Below, piece after piece: positions 33,139 to 40,547 of a stretch of 64,000 nt of DNA. Source of the stretch: an uncultured Clostridia bacterium (GTDB taxonomy: Bacteria; Bacillota; Clostridia; UBA1381). Both the position numbers and the translations under genes were made by a program. The stretch lies in NCBI GenBank assembly GCA_934476675.1, contig CAKSOE010000001.1, forward strand, positions 1 to 64,000. The letters are read 5' to 3'. The number at the start of each line of letters is the position of its first letter. Position 1 is the stretch's first letter. Under the pieces are notes generated by a model. That model searched no databases. It was not told the DNA's origin and worked only from the letters and a program-made list of their open reading frames with translations.

Positions 33139-34545
33139 ATGAGAATGAGAAAAAAGAAAAACTGTGCCGAAAGAATGGAAAGGTGCAGTGAAATCTGGAT
33201 AAAAAATCCGCAGGAGTATAAAGGGAAGTGGGGAGAGCTTTTCAAAAACGGCAATCCCATACATATTGAAATAGGGTGCGGAAAGGGAAATTTTGTGGTC
33301 GGAATGGCAAAAAAATATCCCGATATTAATTTTATCGCAATCGAAAAGGTTGAGGACGTTATCGTAATGGCAATGGAAAAGGCTGTCGCAGCAGAACTTG
33401 AAAACGTACTTTTTACCGATATGGACGCAGAAAGGATTGAAGATTTCTTTGAATACGGCGAGATTGAGAGGATATACCTTAACTTTTCCGACCCGTGGAA
33501 AAAGAATAAGCAGGCAAAACGCAGACTGACGCATAAAAACTTTTTGGACAAGTACAAAAAGACGCTTCGGTACGGTGATTATATATGGTTTAAAACCGAC
33601 AACAGAAAGCTGTTTGAATTTTCACTAAATTCGTTTGCGCAGGAGAATTTCAAGCTTGAAAACATAACGCTTGATTTGCATAATTCGGATTTTAAGGATA
33701 ATGTCGTGACAGAATATGAACAGAGATTTCTGGACGAGGGAATGCCGATATACAGGCTTGAGGCTGTTAACCTCGGCTGGGAGGACAACAGGAAAATCAA
33801 AGGAGGACTGAAAATGTTTAATGCAAATAAGGTAAAAGACGAATGTGTGGAATGGATAAGAGATTTTTTTGACAAAAACGGCAAAGGCTGCAATGCGGTT
33901 GTCGGAATATCGGGAGGAAAGGACAGCTCCGTTACTGCAGCATTATGTGCGGAGGCGCTCGGAAAGGAAAGAGTCATAGGCGTGCTTATGCCGTACGGCG
34001 AGCAGTCGGATATAGATTGCTCACACCTTTTGGTAAACCATCTCGGAATAAAAAATCATACGATAAATGTAAAAGATGCGATTGACGGGGTTTTAAATCA
34101 GTTCCCGAAAGATTTGGAAATAAATCCGCAGACAAGAATAAATCTTCCGCCGCGAATACGTATGGCGGCGGTATATGCCGTTTCGCAGAGCTGCAACGGC
34201 AGAGTGGCGAATACCTGTAATCTGTCGGAGGATTGGGTAGGGTATGCTACAAGATACGGCGACGGTGCGGGGGATTTTTCGCCGCTGTCGATGCTTACGG
34301 TTACCGAAGTCAAGGCGATAGGCAGAATTTTGGGACTTCCCGAAGAATTGGTTGAAAAACCGCCGATTGACGGACTTTGCGGAAAAACAGACGAAGATAA
34401 TCTGGGATTTACTTATGCGGTACTTGACAGATATATCCGTACCGGTGAAATCGATGATGAAAAAACAAAGGCGCGTATTGATGAAATGCACCGGAATAAT
34501 TTGTTTAAATTGCAGCTGATGCCGCATTTTGAACCGGAAATATAA
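33139..34545 (+). CDS. trmB: TrmB (tRNA m7G46 methyltransferase) read in frame into NadE
   Basis: One 468-codon frame holding two normally separate proteins. Residues 1 to about 208 are TrmB, SAM-dependent tRNA (guanine-N7) methyltransferase: MRMRKKK start, IEIGCGKGNF SAM loop, LNFSDPW, and the usual C-terminal GMPIYRLEA. B. subtilis TrmB ends a few residues after this point. Here about 17 linker residues follow without a stop and lead into NadE at Met 226. A stop in the +1 frame (TGA at 33809-33811) sits exactly where an unfused gene would end. So this is either a true fusion with an internal NadE start or the result of a frameshift or sequencing error near the trmB end. Confidence 0.85.
   Translation: MRMRKKKNCAERMERCSEIWIKNPQEYKGKWGELFKNGNPIHIEIGCGKGNFVVGMAKKYPDINFIAIEKVEDVIVMAMEKAVAAELENVLFTDMDAERIEDFFEYGEIERIYLNFSDPWKKNKQAKRRLTHKNFLDKYKKTLRYGDYIWFKTDNRKLFEFSLNSFAQENFKLENITLDLHNSDFKDNVVTEYEQRFLDEGMPIYRLEAVNLGWEDNRKIKGGLKMFNANKVKDECVEWIRDFFDKNGKGCNAVVGISGGKDSSVTAALCAEALGKERVIGVLMPYGEQSDIDCSHLLVNHLGIKNHTINVKDAIDGVLNQFPKDLEINPQTRINLPPRIRMAAVYAVSQSCNGRVANTCNLSEDWVGYATRYGDGAGDFSPLSMLTVTEVKAIGRILGLPEELVEKPPIDGLCGKTDEDNLGFTYAVLDRYIRTGEIDDEKTKARIDEMHRNNLFKLQLMPHFEPEI
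33801..33806 (+). promoter_or_regulatory. internal Shine-Dalgarno for nadE inside the fused frame
   Basis: A perfect AGGAGG, 7 bases before ATG 33814, within the linker codons. It implies that NadE is also, or mainly, made as a separate protein. Confidence 0.8.
33814..34545 (+). CDS. nadE: ammonia-dependent NAD+ synthetase
   Basis: 243 residues from the internal start. It amidates nicotinic acid adenine dinucleotide to NAD+ using ATP and ammonia. The PP-loop SGGKDSS lies near residues 32-38. NTCNLSEDWVGYATRYGDGAGDFSP and the C-terminal DEDNLGFTY segment are family signatures. There is no glutaminase domain, so it uses free ammonia. The length matches stand-alone NadE (about 245), supporting translation from ATG 33814 even though the frame is open from trmB. 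Confidence 0.93.
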   Translation: MFNANKVKDECVEWIRDFFDKNGKGCNAVVGISGGKDSSVTAALCAEALGKERVIGVLMPYGEQSDIDCSHLLVNHLGIKNHTINVKDAIDGVLNQFPKDLEINPQTRINLPPRIRMAAVYAVSQSCNGRVANTCNLSEDWVGYATRYGDGAGDFSPLSMLTVTEVKAIGRILGLPEELVEKPPIDGLCGKTDEDNLGFTYAVLDRYIRTGEIDDEKTKARIDEMHRNNLFKLQLMPHFEPEI

Positions 34546-34608
34546 AAAAACAGAGACTGTAAAAAGTTTTTTCGACTCCTTTAAGGGGATAGGAAAAAAT
34601 GTTTCAGA

Positions 34609-34666
34609 ACGGACAAACTGAACCCGACGGCGTATGTATATACTCCGAGTGGTTCAGTTTGTTCGT
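34609..34666. other. 16-bp inverted repeat / structured element after nadE
   Basis: The arms 34609-34624 and 34651-34666 are complementary over 16 bp with one G-T pair. The loop of 26 nt can add a smaller pairing. No T tract follows. The outer arm begins ACGGACAAAC, close to the ACGGACGAAAC arm of the element at 10436. Confidence 0.6.
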
Positions 34667-34689
34667 AGCAAAAAGGCATTTTAATTAAG

Positions 34690-34714
34690 AAAAATCGAAT
34701 AAAATACGATTTTT
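34690..34714. terminator. possible nadE terminator
   Basis: AAAAATCG/CGATTTTT stem (34690-34697 with 34707-34714) in an A/T-rich stretch. Weak, and it could act in either direction between the convergent nadE and nucleotidyltransferase genes. Confidence 0.4.
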
Positions 34715-34800
34715 AACAAAATATAAAATTTTATTGTTTTTAATGCGTTCTATTTATCATAAAATTTGCCTTTTTGCGGTCTGGACTTTTTTTACATCCC

Positions 34801-35553
34801 CTATTTTTGAAATAAAATTCCTTTTGCTTTAAGTTCACAGGCGTCTTTGTAGCTTTCGGGAGTGCCTATGTCGATGCGTACGGCATCAAACTTATATGCG
34901 TAAACATCTTTTCTGCCGATAAGCCACGGAATGAAATTTCCCGGAGCATCGGGATTGTTTCCGGTGTCGAGATATTCGGCGATAAGCGGAACGGTATCTT
35001 TTTTATAAAGATAAAACGGCGGAACTCCGAGATTGCTTTTGGGATTTTGAGGCTTTTCTTCAAAATCCGTAACCTTGTCGTTTTCGTCTGTCAGAATAAC
35101 GCCCATTGAATGTAAATCGTTTTCATCGGTGATGGGATGCGCGCAAATCATATCGGCAGACTTTTCCTTGTATGCGCCGACAAAATCATTAAGCGAAAAA
35201 CCGAAAATGTTATCGCTTGCCATTACGAGTATCTCGTCATCTATTTTTTCGCTGTCTATTACAAATCTTAAATCGCCTATTGCGCCCAAACGGTTGGAAT
35301 TATCCGTTGTGCCGTCGTTTAAGACCGTTATTCTGCCGCTTTGCAAATGATTGTTTGCCCAGTCACAGAAAACGCCGTAAAAACGCGCATTCGTGACTAC
35401 ATATACGTTTTCAACCTCGGGCACTTCAAAAATCTTGTCGGTAATCATATCGATAATTGTTTCGTCACCGAGCTTTAAAAGCGCCTTTGGGAGATTTTTT
35501 GTCAGCGGATAAAGCCTTGTTGCGTAGCCTGCCGCCAGTAATATACACTGCAT
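34801..35553 (-). CDS. sugar-phosphate nucleotidyltransferase (NTP_transferase family)
   Basis: A 250-residue cytosolic enzyme. The N-terminal ILLAAGYATRLYPLTKNLPKAL is the nucleotide-binding signature (GxGxRLxPLT...PK). Later MASDNIFGF supplies the metal-binding Asp, and FEEKPQNPKS follows. The family makes NDP-sugars (glucose 1-phosphate thymidylyl- or uridylyltransferase type) from NTP and sugar 1-phosphate. The exact sugar is unknown. ATG 35553 is preceded by CAGGAGG. It lies downstream of prs with a hairpin between, and may be partly co-transcribed. Confidence 0.88.
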   Translation of the reverse strand: MQCILLAAGYATRLYPLTKNLPKALLKLGDETIIDMITDKIFEVPEVENVYVVTNARFYGVFCDWANNHLQSGRITVLNDGTTDNSNRLGAIGDLRFVIDSEKIDDEILVMASDNIFGFSLNDFVGAYKEKSADMICAHPITDENDLHSMGVILTDENDKVTDFEEKPQNPKSNLGVPPFYLYKKDTVPLIAEYLDTGNNPDAPGNFIPWLIGRKDVYAYKFDAVRIDIGTPESYKDACELKAKGILFQK

Positions 35554-35577
35554 ATTAAAAACCTCCTGAATTAAAGA

Positions 35578-35601
35578 GGGGTGTCTGAAAATCAACACCC
35601 C
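35578..35601 (-). terminator. hairpin between prs and nucleotidyltransferase gene
   Basis: A 7-bp GC-rich stem (35578-35584 with 35595-35601) followed on the minus strand by TCTTTAATT. A weak terminator that may allow read-through. Confidence 0.45.
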
Positions 35602-35613
35602 ATGACCTAATAT

Positions 35614-36741
35614 TTATTTATCAAGCTTTGAAACCAACGCTTCAATCTTATTTACCGGATTAAGCAGCTGCGATATTGTATCGTCATGGTTTAAAGTATC
35701 GATAAGCAGCGATACATATTTTGACATATCAACCTCGCAGTACCACGCTCTTTGTTTAAGACCGGGATTTCTGTATATAAGGTTTGTCGTGAATATTTTA
35801 TCGATTATACCGTCTGCATACGCATCATCAAATACGCCCAGACCGTTGCAGAACAAGCCGAATGACGTAAAAACGAAAATTCTTTTTGCACCCTGCTTTT
35901 TAAGATTTGTCGCAACGTCAATCATTGATTCGCCGGAAGAAATCATATCGTCAACGATGATAACGTCCTTGCCGTTAACCTCACGGCCGAGGTATTCATG
36001 AGCAACTATCGGGTTTTTGCCGTTTACGATTCTCGAATAATCACGGCGTTTGTAGAACATACCCAAATCAAGCTTGAGCACCGAGCTGTAATACATACAT
36101 CTGGACATTCCGCCCTCATCCGGTGAAATCACGATTGTATTTGTTTTGTCAAGACGAATATCGGGAACAGACCTTACAAGCGCCTTTATCATCTGGTATG
36201 TCGGCTGAACATCATCAAATCCCGAAAGCGGAATTGCGTTGGAAATGCGCGGATCGTGCGCGTCGAAAGTAATTATATTCGATACTCCCATGTTCACAAG
36301 CTCCTGTAACATCAGCGCCGCGTCAAGAGATTCACGTCCGGCTCTTCTGTGCTGTCTGCCTTCATAAAGCATCGGCATTACAACCGTAACTCGTCTTGCC
36401 TTACCGCCCATTGCCGCAATAACTCTTTTCAGATCCTGGAAATGGTCATCGGGACTCATGCGGTTTTCTACTCCGTACATCTTATATGTAACGCCGTAGT
36501 TAAAGCAGTCGCATATAATGTACACATCATGACCTCTTACTGTTTCGTCAATAACGCATTTTGCTTCGCCTGTGCCGAAACGAGGGCAGGTTACGTGCGC
36601 TACATAGGTTTCCGCATTCTCATAATCGCGGAAGCGTTTGAGGTACTCGTTGATTTTTGCCGTGATTTCTTCACAGCCCTTCATACTGATAATCGACAGC
36701 TTGCCGACTATCGGAGTACTGTCGCTTAAAGAATTGTTCAT
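35614..36741 (-). CDS. prs: ribose-phosphate pyrophosphokinase, long clostridial form
   Basis: A 375-residue enzyme making PRPP from ribose 5-phosphate and ATP. Two phosphoribosyltransferase-type domains are present. The PRPP-binding loop is VIIVDDMISSGESM (near 275-290), and YEGRQHRRAGRESLDA is the region bearing catalytic His/Arg. It is longer than the classic 315-residue class I enzyme, like other clostridial paralogues, by an N-terminal extension and a C-terminal tail. The start is ATG 36741 after AAGGAG. Biochemically it is likely but not certain to be a PRPP synthase. Confidence 0.85.
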   Translation of the reverse strand: MNNSLSDSTPIVGKLSIISMKGCEEITAKINEYLKRFRDYENAETYVAHVTCPRFGTGEAKCVIDETVRGHDVYIICDCFNYGVTYKMYGVENRMSPDDHFQDLKRVIAAMGGKARRVTVVMPMLYEGRQHRRAGRESLDAALMLQELVNMGVSNIITFDAHDPRISNAIPLSGFDDVQPTYQMIKALVRSVPDIRLDKTNTIVISPDEGGMSRCMYYSSVLKLDLGMFYKRRDYSRIVNGKNPIVAHEYLGREVNGKDVIIVDDMISSGESMIDVATNLKKQGAKRIFVFTSFGLFCNGLGVFDDAYADGIIDKIFTTNLIYRNPGLKQRAWYCEVDMSKYVSLLIDTLNHDDTISQLLNPVNKIEALVSKLDK

Positions 36742-36797
36742 TGATTGTTTCTCCTTCTTTATAACGTTTGTGTTATAAACATTTATCTTACAATACA

Positions 36798-36826
36798 AAT
36801 ATAACATATTCCGTCTTTTTTTTCAA
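36798..36826 (-). promoter_or_regulatory. prs promoter
   Basis: On the minus strand: TTGAAA (36826-36821), 17-bp spacer, TATATT (36803-36798). Confidence 0.55.
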
Positions 36827-36893
36827 GTGACATTATCCCCTTAATTTGTACAAAATTCGTCGAAGTTTTTAGACATTTATACGATATATCGGT

Positions 36894-37709
36894 TTATGCC
36901 TTGATTTTTCGAAGCATTTCGGACACCGTCAGACCATTTACTGGATTTTTTGCATACGGCGCTATCTGTGCGAGAGGTTCAAGTACAAATGTTCTGTTTT
37001 CTGCCTCGGTATGCGGAATTTTCAGATCTCTTGTATTTATAATTTCTTCATTGTATAAAATTATGTCCAAATCAAGCGTTCGCGGCCCCCAGTGAATTGT
37101 GCGTATACGATTGGCGCTGTTTTCAATTTCGTGAAGCTTATCCAAAAGTTCAAAAGGCGAGTAAAGCGTTTTAATCTCAATGCAGGCATTAAGAAAATCG
37201 TCCTGCTCGACACCGCCGACAGGTTCTGTTACGATATAATCCGAAATTTGAGTGACAAAGCATTTTTCGTCCTCGTTAATTGCCTTTACCGCACCGTCAA
37301 GATACGCCTGTTTATCACCCATGTTTGAACCGAGTGCGATATATGCGGTGCTGCTGCGGCGTTCTATCGACACCGCGGCATAGTCAAGAGGCAGACCTAT
37401 CGGCGCCCACGGCTTTTTTACAGTTAATTTTACGGATTCGGCAGATTTGTACTTTTTCAGTATCATTTCAGCGGTATGTTCAGCCGCCGCCTCTATAAGC
37501 GAAAATGTATTAATGGCATTAAAGCTTGTTATGTCGGCGCAGATTGCGGCATAGTTAAGCGTATCGTCTATGCTGTCGGTTGTTCCGGCTTTTTTTATAT
37601 CCGTTTCGATTTCGGCGGAAAAAATAAATTTCTGACCGAGTGAATTTTCCTCCGGCAAAACGCCGTGCTTTGCAAATACGCAAAGATTTTCTATAATAAT
37701 TTTATCCAT
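36894..37709 (-). CDS. folK: bifunctional FolB-FolK (dihydroneopterin aldolase + pterin pyrophosphokinase)
   Basis: A 271-residue natural fusion. Residues 1 to about 115 are FolB (VFAKHGVLPEENSLGQKF, DTLNYAAI and the catalytic-Lys segment VKLTVKKPWAPIG). Residues about 121-271 are FolK, HPPK (YIALGSNMGDK, then GPRTLDLDIILYN and IPHTEAENRTFVLEPL). It catalyses two consecutive steps from 7,8-dihydroneopterin to the substrate of FolP. It is the last gene of the folate operon, 12 bases after folP. This fusion is common in Clostridia. Confidence 0.95.
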   Translation of the reverse strand: MDKIIIENLCVFAKHGVLPEENSLGQKFIFSAEIETDIKKAGTTDSIDDTLNYAAICADITSFNAINTFSLIEAAAEHTAEMILKKYKSAESVKLTVKKPWAPIGLPLDYAAVSIERRSSTAYIALGSNMGDKQAYLDGAVKAINEDEKCFVTQISDYIVTEPVGGVEQDDFLNACIEIKTLYSPFELLDKLHEIENSANRIRTIHWGPRTLDLDIILYNEEIINTRDLKIPHTEAENRTFVLEPLAQIAPYAKNPVNGLTVSEMLRKIKA

Positions 37710-37721
37710 AAAACCCCCTCC

Positions 37722-38528
37722 TTAAACAGCGGAAAATTTAAGCGTCTCCGCCATTTTTACCGCGCGAAAGTTTTCTTTTACATCATGTACGCGTACGAAC
37801 AGACAGCCGCTTAAGACAGCATATACGGTTGTGACAAGCGTTCCCTCAACGCGTTCGGAACTGGGCAAATCAAGCGTAAGTCCTATCATGGATTTTCTTG
37901 ACGTACCGAGAAGAACGGGATAGCCGAGTGGTGTCAGGGTGTCAAGACGTGAGGTAAGAAGAAGATTTTCTTCAAGACTTTTTGCAAAGCCTATGCCGGG
38001 GTCGAGTATTATTTTATCATCGGAAATTCCCGCGCTTTTTGCAAGAGAAATACTCTCCTTTAAATCCTCTGCCACATCTTTTAAAAAATCGGTATATTGA
38101 GCGTTTTCTCTGTTGTGCATAAGACAGCATACAGCATTGTGACGTTTTACGGTTTCCGCCATATATTTGTCATATTTAAAACCCCATATGTCGTTCAGCA
38201 AATCGGCTCCGGCGCTTAAAGCCGCCTCTGCGACTTTGCTTTTGTATGTGTCTGCCGATATGGGAATATCAAAGCGGCTTCGTATTGCTTCTATGGCGGG
38301 GACAATACGGCTGATTTCCTCGTCGTCGGAAATTTTTGTATATCCCGGACGTGTGGATTCGCCGCCGACATCAATTATTGCCGCACCGTCTTTAATCATT
38401 TGCTCCGTGTGGCGGAGCGCCTTGTCGAGACTGTTCCATTTTCCGCCGTCCGAAAACGAATCCGGTGTTACATTAAGTATTCCCATTATATAAGTGTGAT
38501 TTTTAAATTCTTTTCCATGTATTATCAT
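37722..38528 (-). CDS. folP: dihydropteroate synthase
   Basis: A 268-residue TIM-barrel enzyme, the sulfonamide target, joining the pterin pyrophosphate to p-aminobenzoate. Pterin-binding signatures are MGILNVTPDSFSDGG and IDVGGESTRPG; the C-terminal part has LGTSRKSMIG and VRVHDV. Length is typical. Third gene in the operon, 8 bases after the HD-domain gene. Confidence 0.96.
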   Translation of the reverse strand: MIIHGKEFKNHTYIMGILNVTPDSFSDGGKWNSLDKALRHTEQMIKDGAAIIDVGGESTRPGYTKISDDEEISRIVPAIEAIRSRFDIPISADTYKSKVAEAALSAGADLLNDIWGFKYDKYMAETVKRHNAVCCLMHNRENAQYTDFLKDVAEDLKESISLAKSAGISDDKIILDPGIGFAKSLEENLLLTSRLDTLTPLGYPVLLGTSRKSMIGLTLDLPSSERVEGTLVTTVYAVLSGCLFVRVHDVKENFRAVKMAETLKFSAV

Positions 38529-38536
38529 AAGTACCT

Positions 38537-38998
38537 CTATACAGTTATCATATTGTTTCTTTTATTTTCCGCCCAGTAGCAGTTTTTTTGCGCCTTGCAC
38601 ATAAAACACGCTCTCGAAAGCTTGTCGGCGCGGTAAAGTATATCGCAAAGTCCGTTTTTTCCGCCGCTGCGGTGGGAAAGTACGGCATTTTTCACAAGTG
38701 CGGTTTCAGCTTCCGAAAAACCGCAATCGCGCATGATTGTTTCTGCCGCCTCGGCGCTTGCTTCATGGTGCGGCTTTTTGCCGTATCTGCCTATGTCGTG
38801 CAGCAAAGCGGCGGCGTAAATTATTTCTTTGTCTATATCCGCCTTTTCTTCAAGGCACAGAATGTATGCGATTCTTGCTGTATCAAGAGAATGTTCCGTA
38901 CCGTGCAGACAAAAAATTCTGTCCTTTTCCGCATCGTTTATGTTTTTTAAAAGCTTTTGATACAGCGGATGATTATATATTTTACGGCAGCGTTCCAT
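38537..38998 (-). CDS. HD-domain phosphohydrolase in the folate operon
   Basis: 153 residues. HD-type metal ligands: HGTEHSLDTA (His near 30-33), LLHDIGR (HD pair near 67-68), PHHEASAEAA, and a distal Asp in RADKLSRAC. The C-terminus carries CFMCKAQKNCYW, a Cys-rich patch. ATG 38998 overlaps the folC stop (TAATG), so it is translationally coupled to folC. The substrate is unknown. Its place among folate genes suggests a pterin or nucleotide phosphate, possibly the dihydroneopterin triphosphate dephosphorylation step that lacks a dedicated gene in many bacteria; this is inference. Confidence 0.85.
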   Translation of the reverse strand: MERCRKIYNHPLYQKLLKNINDAEKDRIFCLHGTEHSLDTARIAYILCLEEKADIDKEIIYAAALLHDIGRYGKKPHHEASAEAAETIMRDCGFSEAETALVKNAVLSHRSGGKNGLCDILYRADKLSRACFMCKAQKNCYWAENKRNNMITV

Positions 38999-40233
38999 TA
39001 CAGCACACCTCCGATAAACGAAAGAAACGACAGCGAACCGAAGCATACCACTGCGTCGCAGCTTTCTTTTTCGCAGATTTTAACCGCATCGGAAAGCTCT
39101 ATCGGAGTTACTTCACATTCGGCATACTTTTTTACCGTTTCGGCAAGCGCCGCAGCGTCAAGCCCTCTGTCAGAGGGAGGTTTTACGGTGTAAATTCTGC
39201 CTGCGAGCGGTGCGGTAATACGTGCTATTTTGTCGTAGTCCTTGTCTTTGAATACTCCGAAAACGTATACAAGCTTTCCGTTTGGGAAATATTCTCGAAG
39301 TGTGTCGGAAAGCTTTTGTGCGCCGTTGGGATTGTGTGCGCCGTCCAAAATCCACTTGCCGCGGATTTCAAAACGAAATTTCCAGACGGTATTTCTTATG
39401 CCCTCCGCAATTGCAGCAGCAGAAATATTTTCTCCGAGCGTTTTTACCGTTTCTATGGCAAGAGCGGCATTTTGCGGCTGATACAGACCGCACAGCGGCG
39501 AATGAAAATTAATGCCGTCATATACAAAATCCACACCGTCAGGACCGGCGGCGGTGATTTCGGCTTTTTTTACAAATTTAAGCGGAACTGATATCTCGGC
39601 GCATTTTTTTGAAATAACATTTCCGACACATTCCTCCTGAATGTCGGATACAACGTATGAGCCTTTTTTTATTATGCCCGATTTCGCAGAGGATATTTCC
39701 TCAAGCGTATTTCCGAGATATGCCGAATGGTCGCGGCTTATTGAGGTTATCACACAGCATTTTGGCTTTTTGATAACGTTTGTTGCGTCAAGTTCGCCGC
39801 CCATGCCGCATTCGACAACGGCAAAGCCGCATCTTTTGAGATTGAAATACACAAAAGCCGCAGCGGTTTCAACCTCGAACGAGGTAGGAAAAACACCTTG
39901 CTTTTCAAGCGCATCTGCGGCTTGCTTTACTGTTTCGATACAGTATGCAAAATCCTCTTCTGAAATCATTTCGCTGTTATAAAGATATATTTCGCGGTGA
40001 TTTTCCACCGCTGGGGAAACATATCTGCAAACGTTAAAGCCTCCGCTTTGAAGAATGGAGGAAATAAACGCACCTGTTGAGCCTTTGCCATTTGTTCCGG
40101 CGATATGCACGGTTTTTACCTTGTTTTGCGGATTACCGAGCGCTTCGCAAAGCTTTTCCATATTGGAAAGTCCCGGAACGATGCCTCTGCCTTTGAGAGA
40201 ATCGATATATTTTTCCGCTTCCGTATAACGCAT
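38998..40233 (-). CDS. folC: folylpolyglutamate/dihydrofolate synthase
   Basis: A 411-residue Mur-ligase-like enzyme adding glutamate to dihydropteroate and/or folates. The ATP P-loop is HIAGTNGKGSTGAFI (near 43-57). VECGMGGELDATNVI is the central family signature, and WILDGAHNPNGAQKL lies in the C-terminal domain. First gene of the operon and directly under the riboswitch region. Its ribosome site AAAGGAGATG lies inside a potential sequestering hairpin. Confidence 0.96.
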   Translation of the reverse strand: MRYTEAEKYIDSLKGRGIVPGLSNMEKLCEALGNPQNKVKTVHIAGTNGKGSTGAFISSILQSGGFNVCRYVSPAVENHREIYLYNSEMISEEDFAYCIETVKQAADALEKQGVFPTSFEVETAAAFVYFNLKRCGFAVVECGMGGELDATNVIKKPKCCVITSISRDHSAYLGNTLEEISSAKSGIIKKGSYVVSDIQEECVGNVISKKCAEISVPLKFVKKAEITAAGPDGVDFVYDGINFHSPLCGLYQPQNAALAIETVKTLGENISAAAIAEGIRNTVWKFRFEIRGKWILDGAHNPNGAQKLSDTLREYFPNGKLVYVFGVFKDKDYDKIARITAPLAGRIYTVKPPSDRGLDAAALAETVKKYAECEVTPIELSDAVKICEKESCDAVVCFGSLSFLSFIGGVL

Positions 40234-40240
40234 AAAAAAA

Positions 40241-40289
40241 CATCTCCTTTTTCAGCATCAAAACCAAAGCCTGCCGAAATAAAGAGATG
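40241..40289 (-). promoter_or_regulatory. ribosome-site sequestering hairpin before folC
   Basis: On the minus strand, CATCTCTTT (40289-40281) can pair with the Shine-Dalgarno AAGGAGATG (40249-40241), and TTTCGGCA (40279-40272) with TGCTGAAA (40257-40250). Together they form one long hairpin that hides the folC ribosome site. This is the likely expression platform of the riboswitch just upstream. Confidence 0.6.
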
Positions 40290-40300
40290 AATTGTCTTTT

Positions 40301-40413
40301 CCAGCGGGATGCGAAAGCCGCACCGCAAGAAAAACCGAAAAACGCTTTTTCTTTTCGTTCCGCCGTCAACTCCCCGTACGGCGGACACTTTACGCACAGC
40401 TTCCTACTCTGTT
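40301..40413 (-). ncRNA. tetrahydrofolate (THF) riboswitch aptamer
   Basis: On the minus strand the conserved blocks appear in the order of the known THF aptamer: AGAGTAG (40410-40404), GCGTAAAGTG, the stem TCCGCCGT/ACGGCGGA closing a loop with GGGGAGTTG, then ACGAA, GCGGTG and GCATCCCGCT. GAAGCTG pairs with CGGCTTTC (one bulge) as the long-range helix. THF riboswitches are known to control folate synthesis and transport genes in Firmicutes, and the next gene is folC. The call is from my memory of the consensus, not from a covariance search. Confidence 0.8.
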
Positions 40414-40433
40414 CTACTGCCATATTTATATAC

Positions 40434-40462
40434 ATTATAAACCCTTTTAAAAGAATTTTCAA
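40434..40462 (-). promoter_or_regulatory. promoter of the folate operon
   Basis: On the minus strand: TTGAAA (40462-40457), 17-bp spacer, TATAAT (40439-40434), immediately before the riboswitch. Confidence 0.75.
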
Positions 40463-40480
40463 CCCTTTTTACGGAATTTC

Positions 40481-40509
40481 TTGCAAATCGTGAAGATATA
40501 TAGTATAAT
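40481..40509 (+). promoter_or_regulatory. murT-gatD promoter
   Basis: TTGCAA (40481-40486), 17-bp spacer, TATAAT (40504-40509). It lies back to back with the folate promoter, with 18 bp between the two -35 boxes. Confidence 0.75.
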
Positions 40510-40547
40510 TATTCGTACAGATAAAATGAAAATACGGGGGAATCCTT

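Noticed and set aside
33122..33142. Six-codon upstream ORF overlapping the trmB start (ATGA)
   Set aside because: It has no ribosome site of its own and only six codons. Coincidence is likely.
34546..34800. A gene in the gap after nadE
   Set aside because: No frame longer than a few dozen codons with a start. The gap holds an inverted repeat and an A/T-rich hairpin.
38737..39591. A 284-codon plus-strand ORF opposite folC and the HD gene
   Set aside because: It is antisense to two well-supported genes. Its composition is that of a shadow frame.
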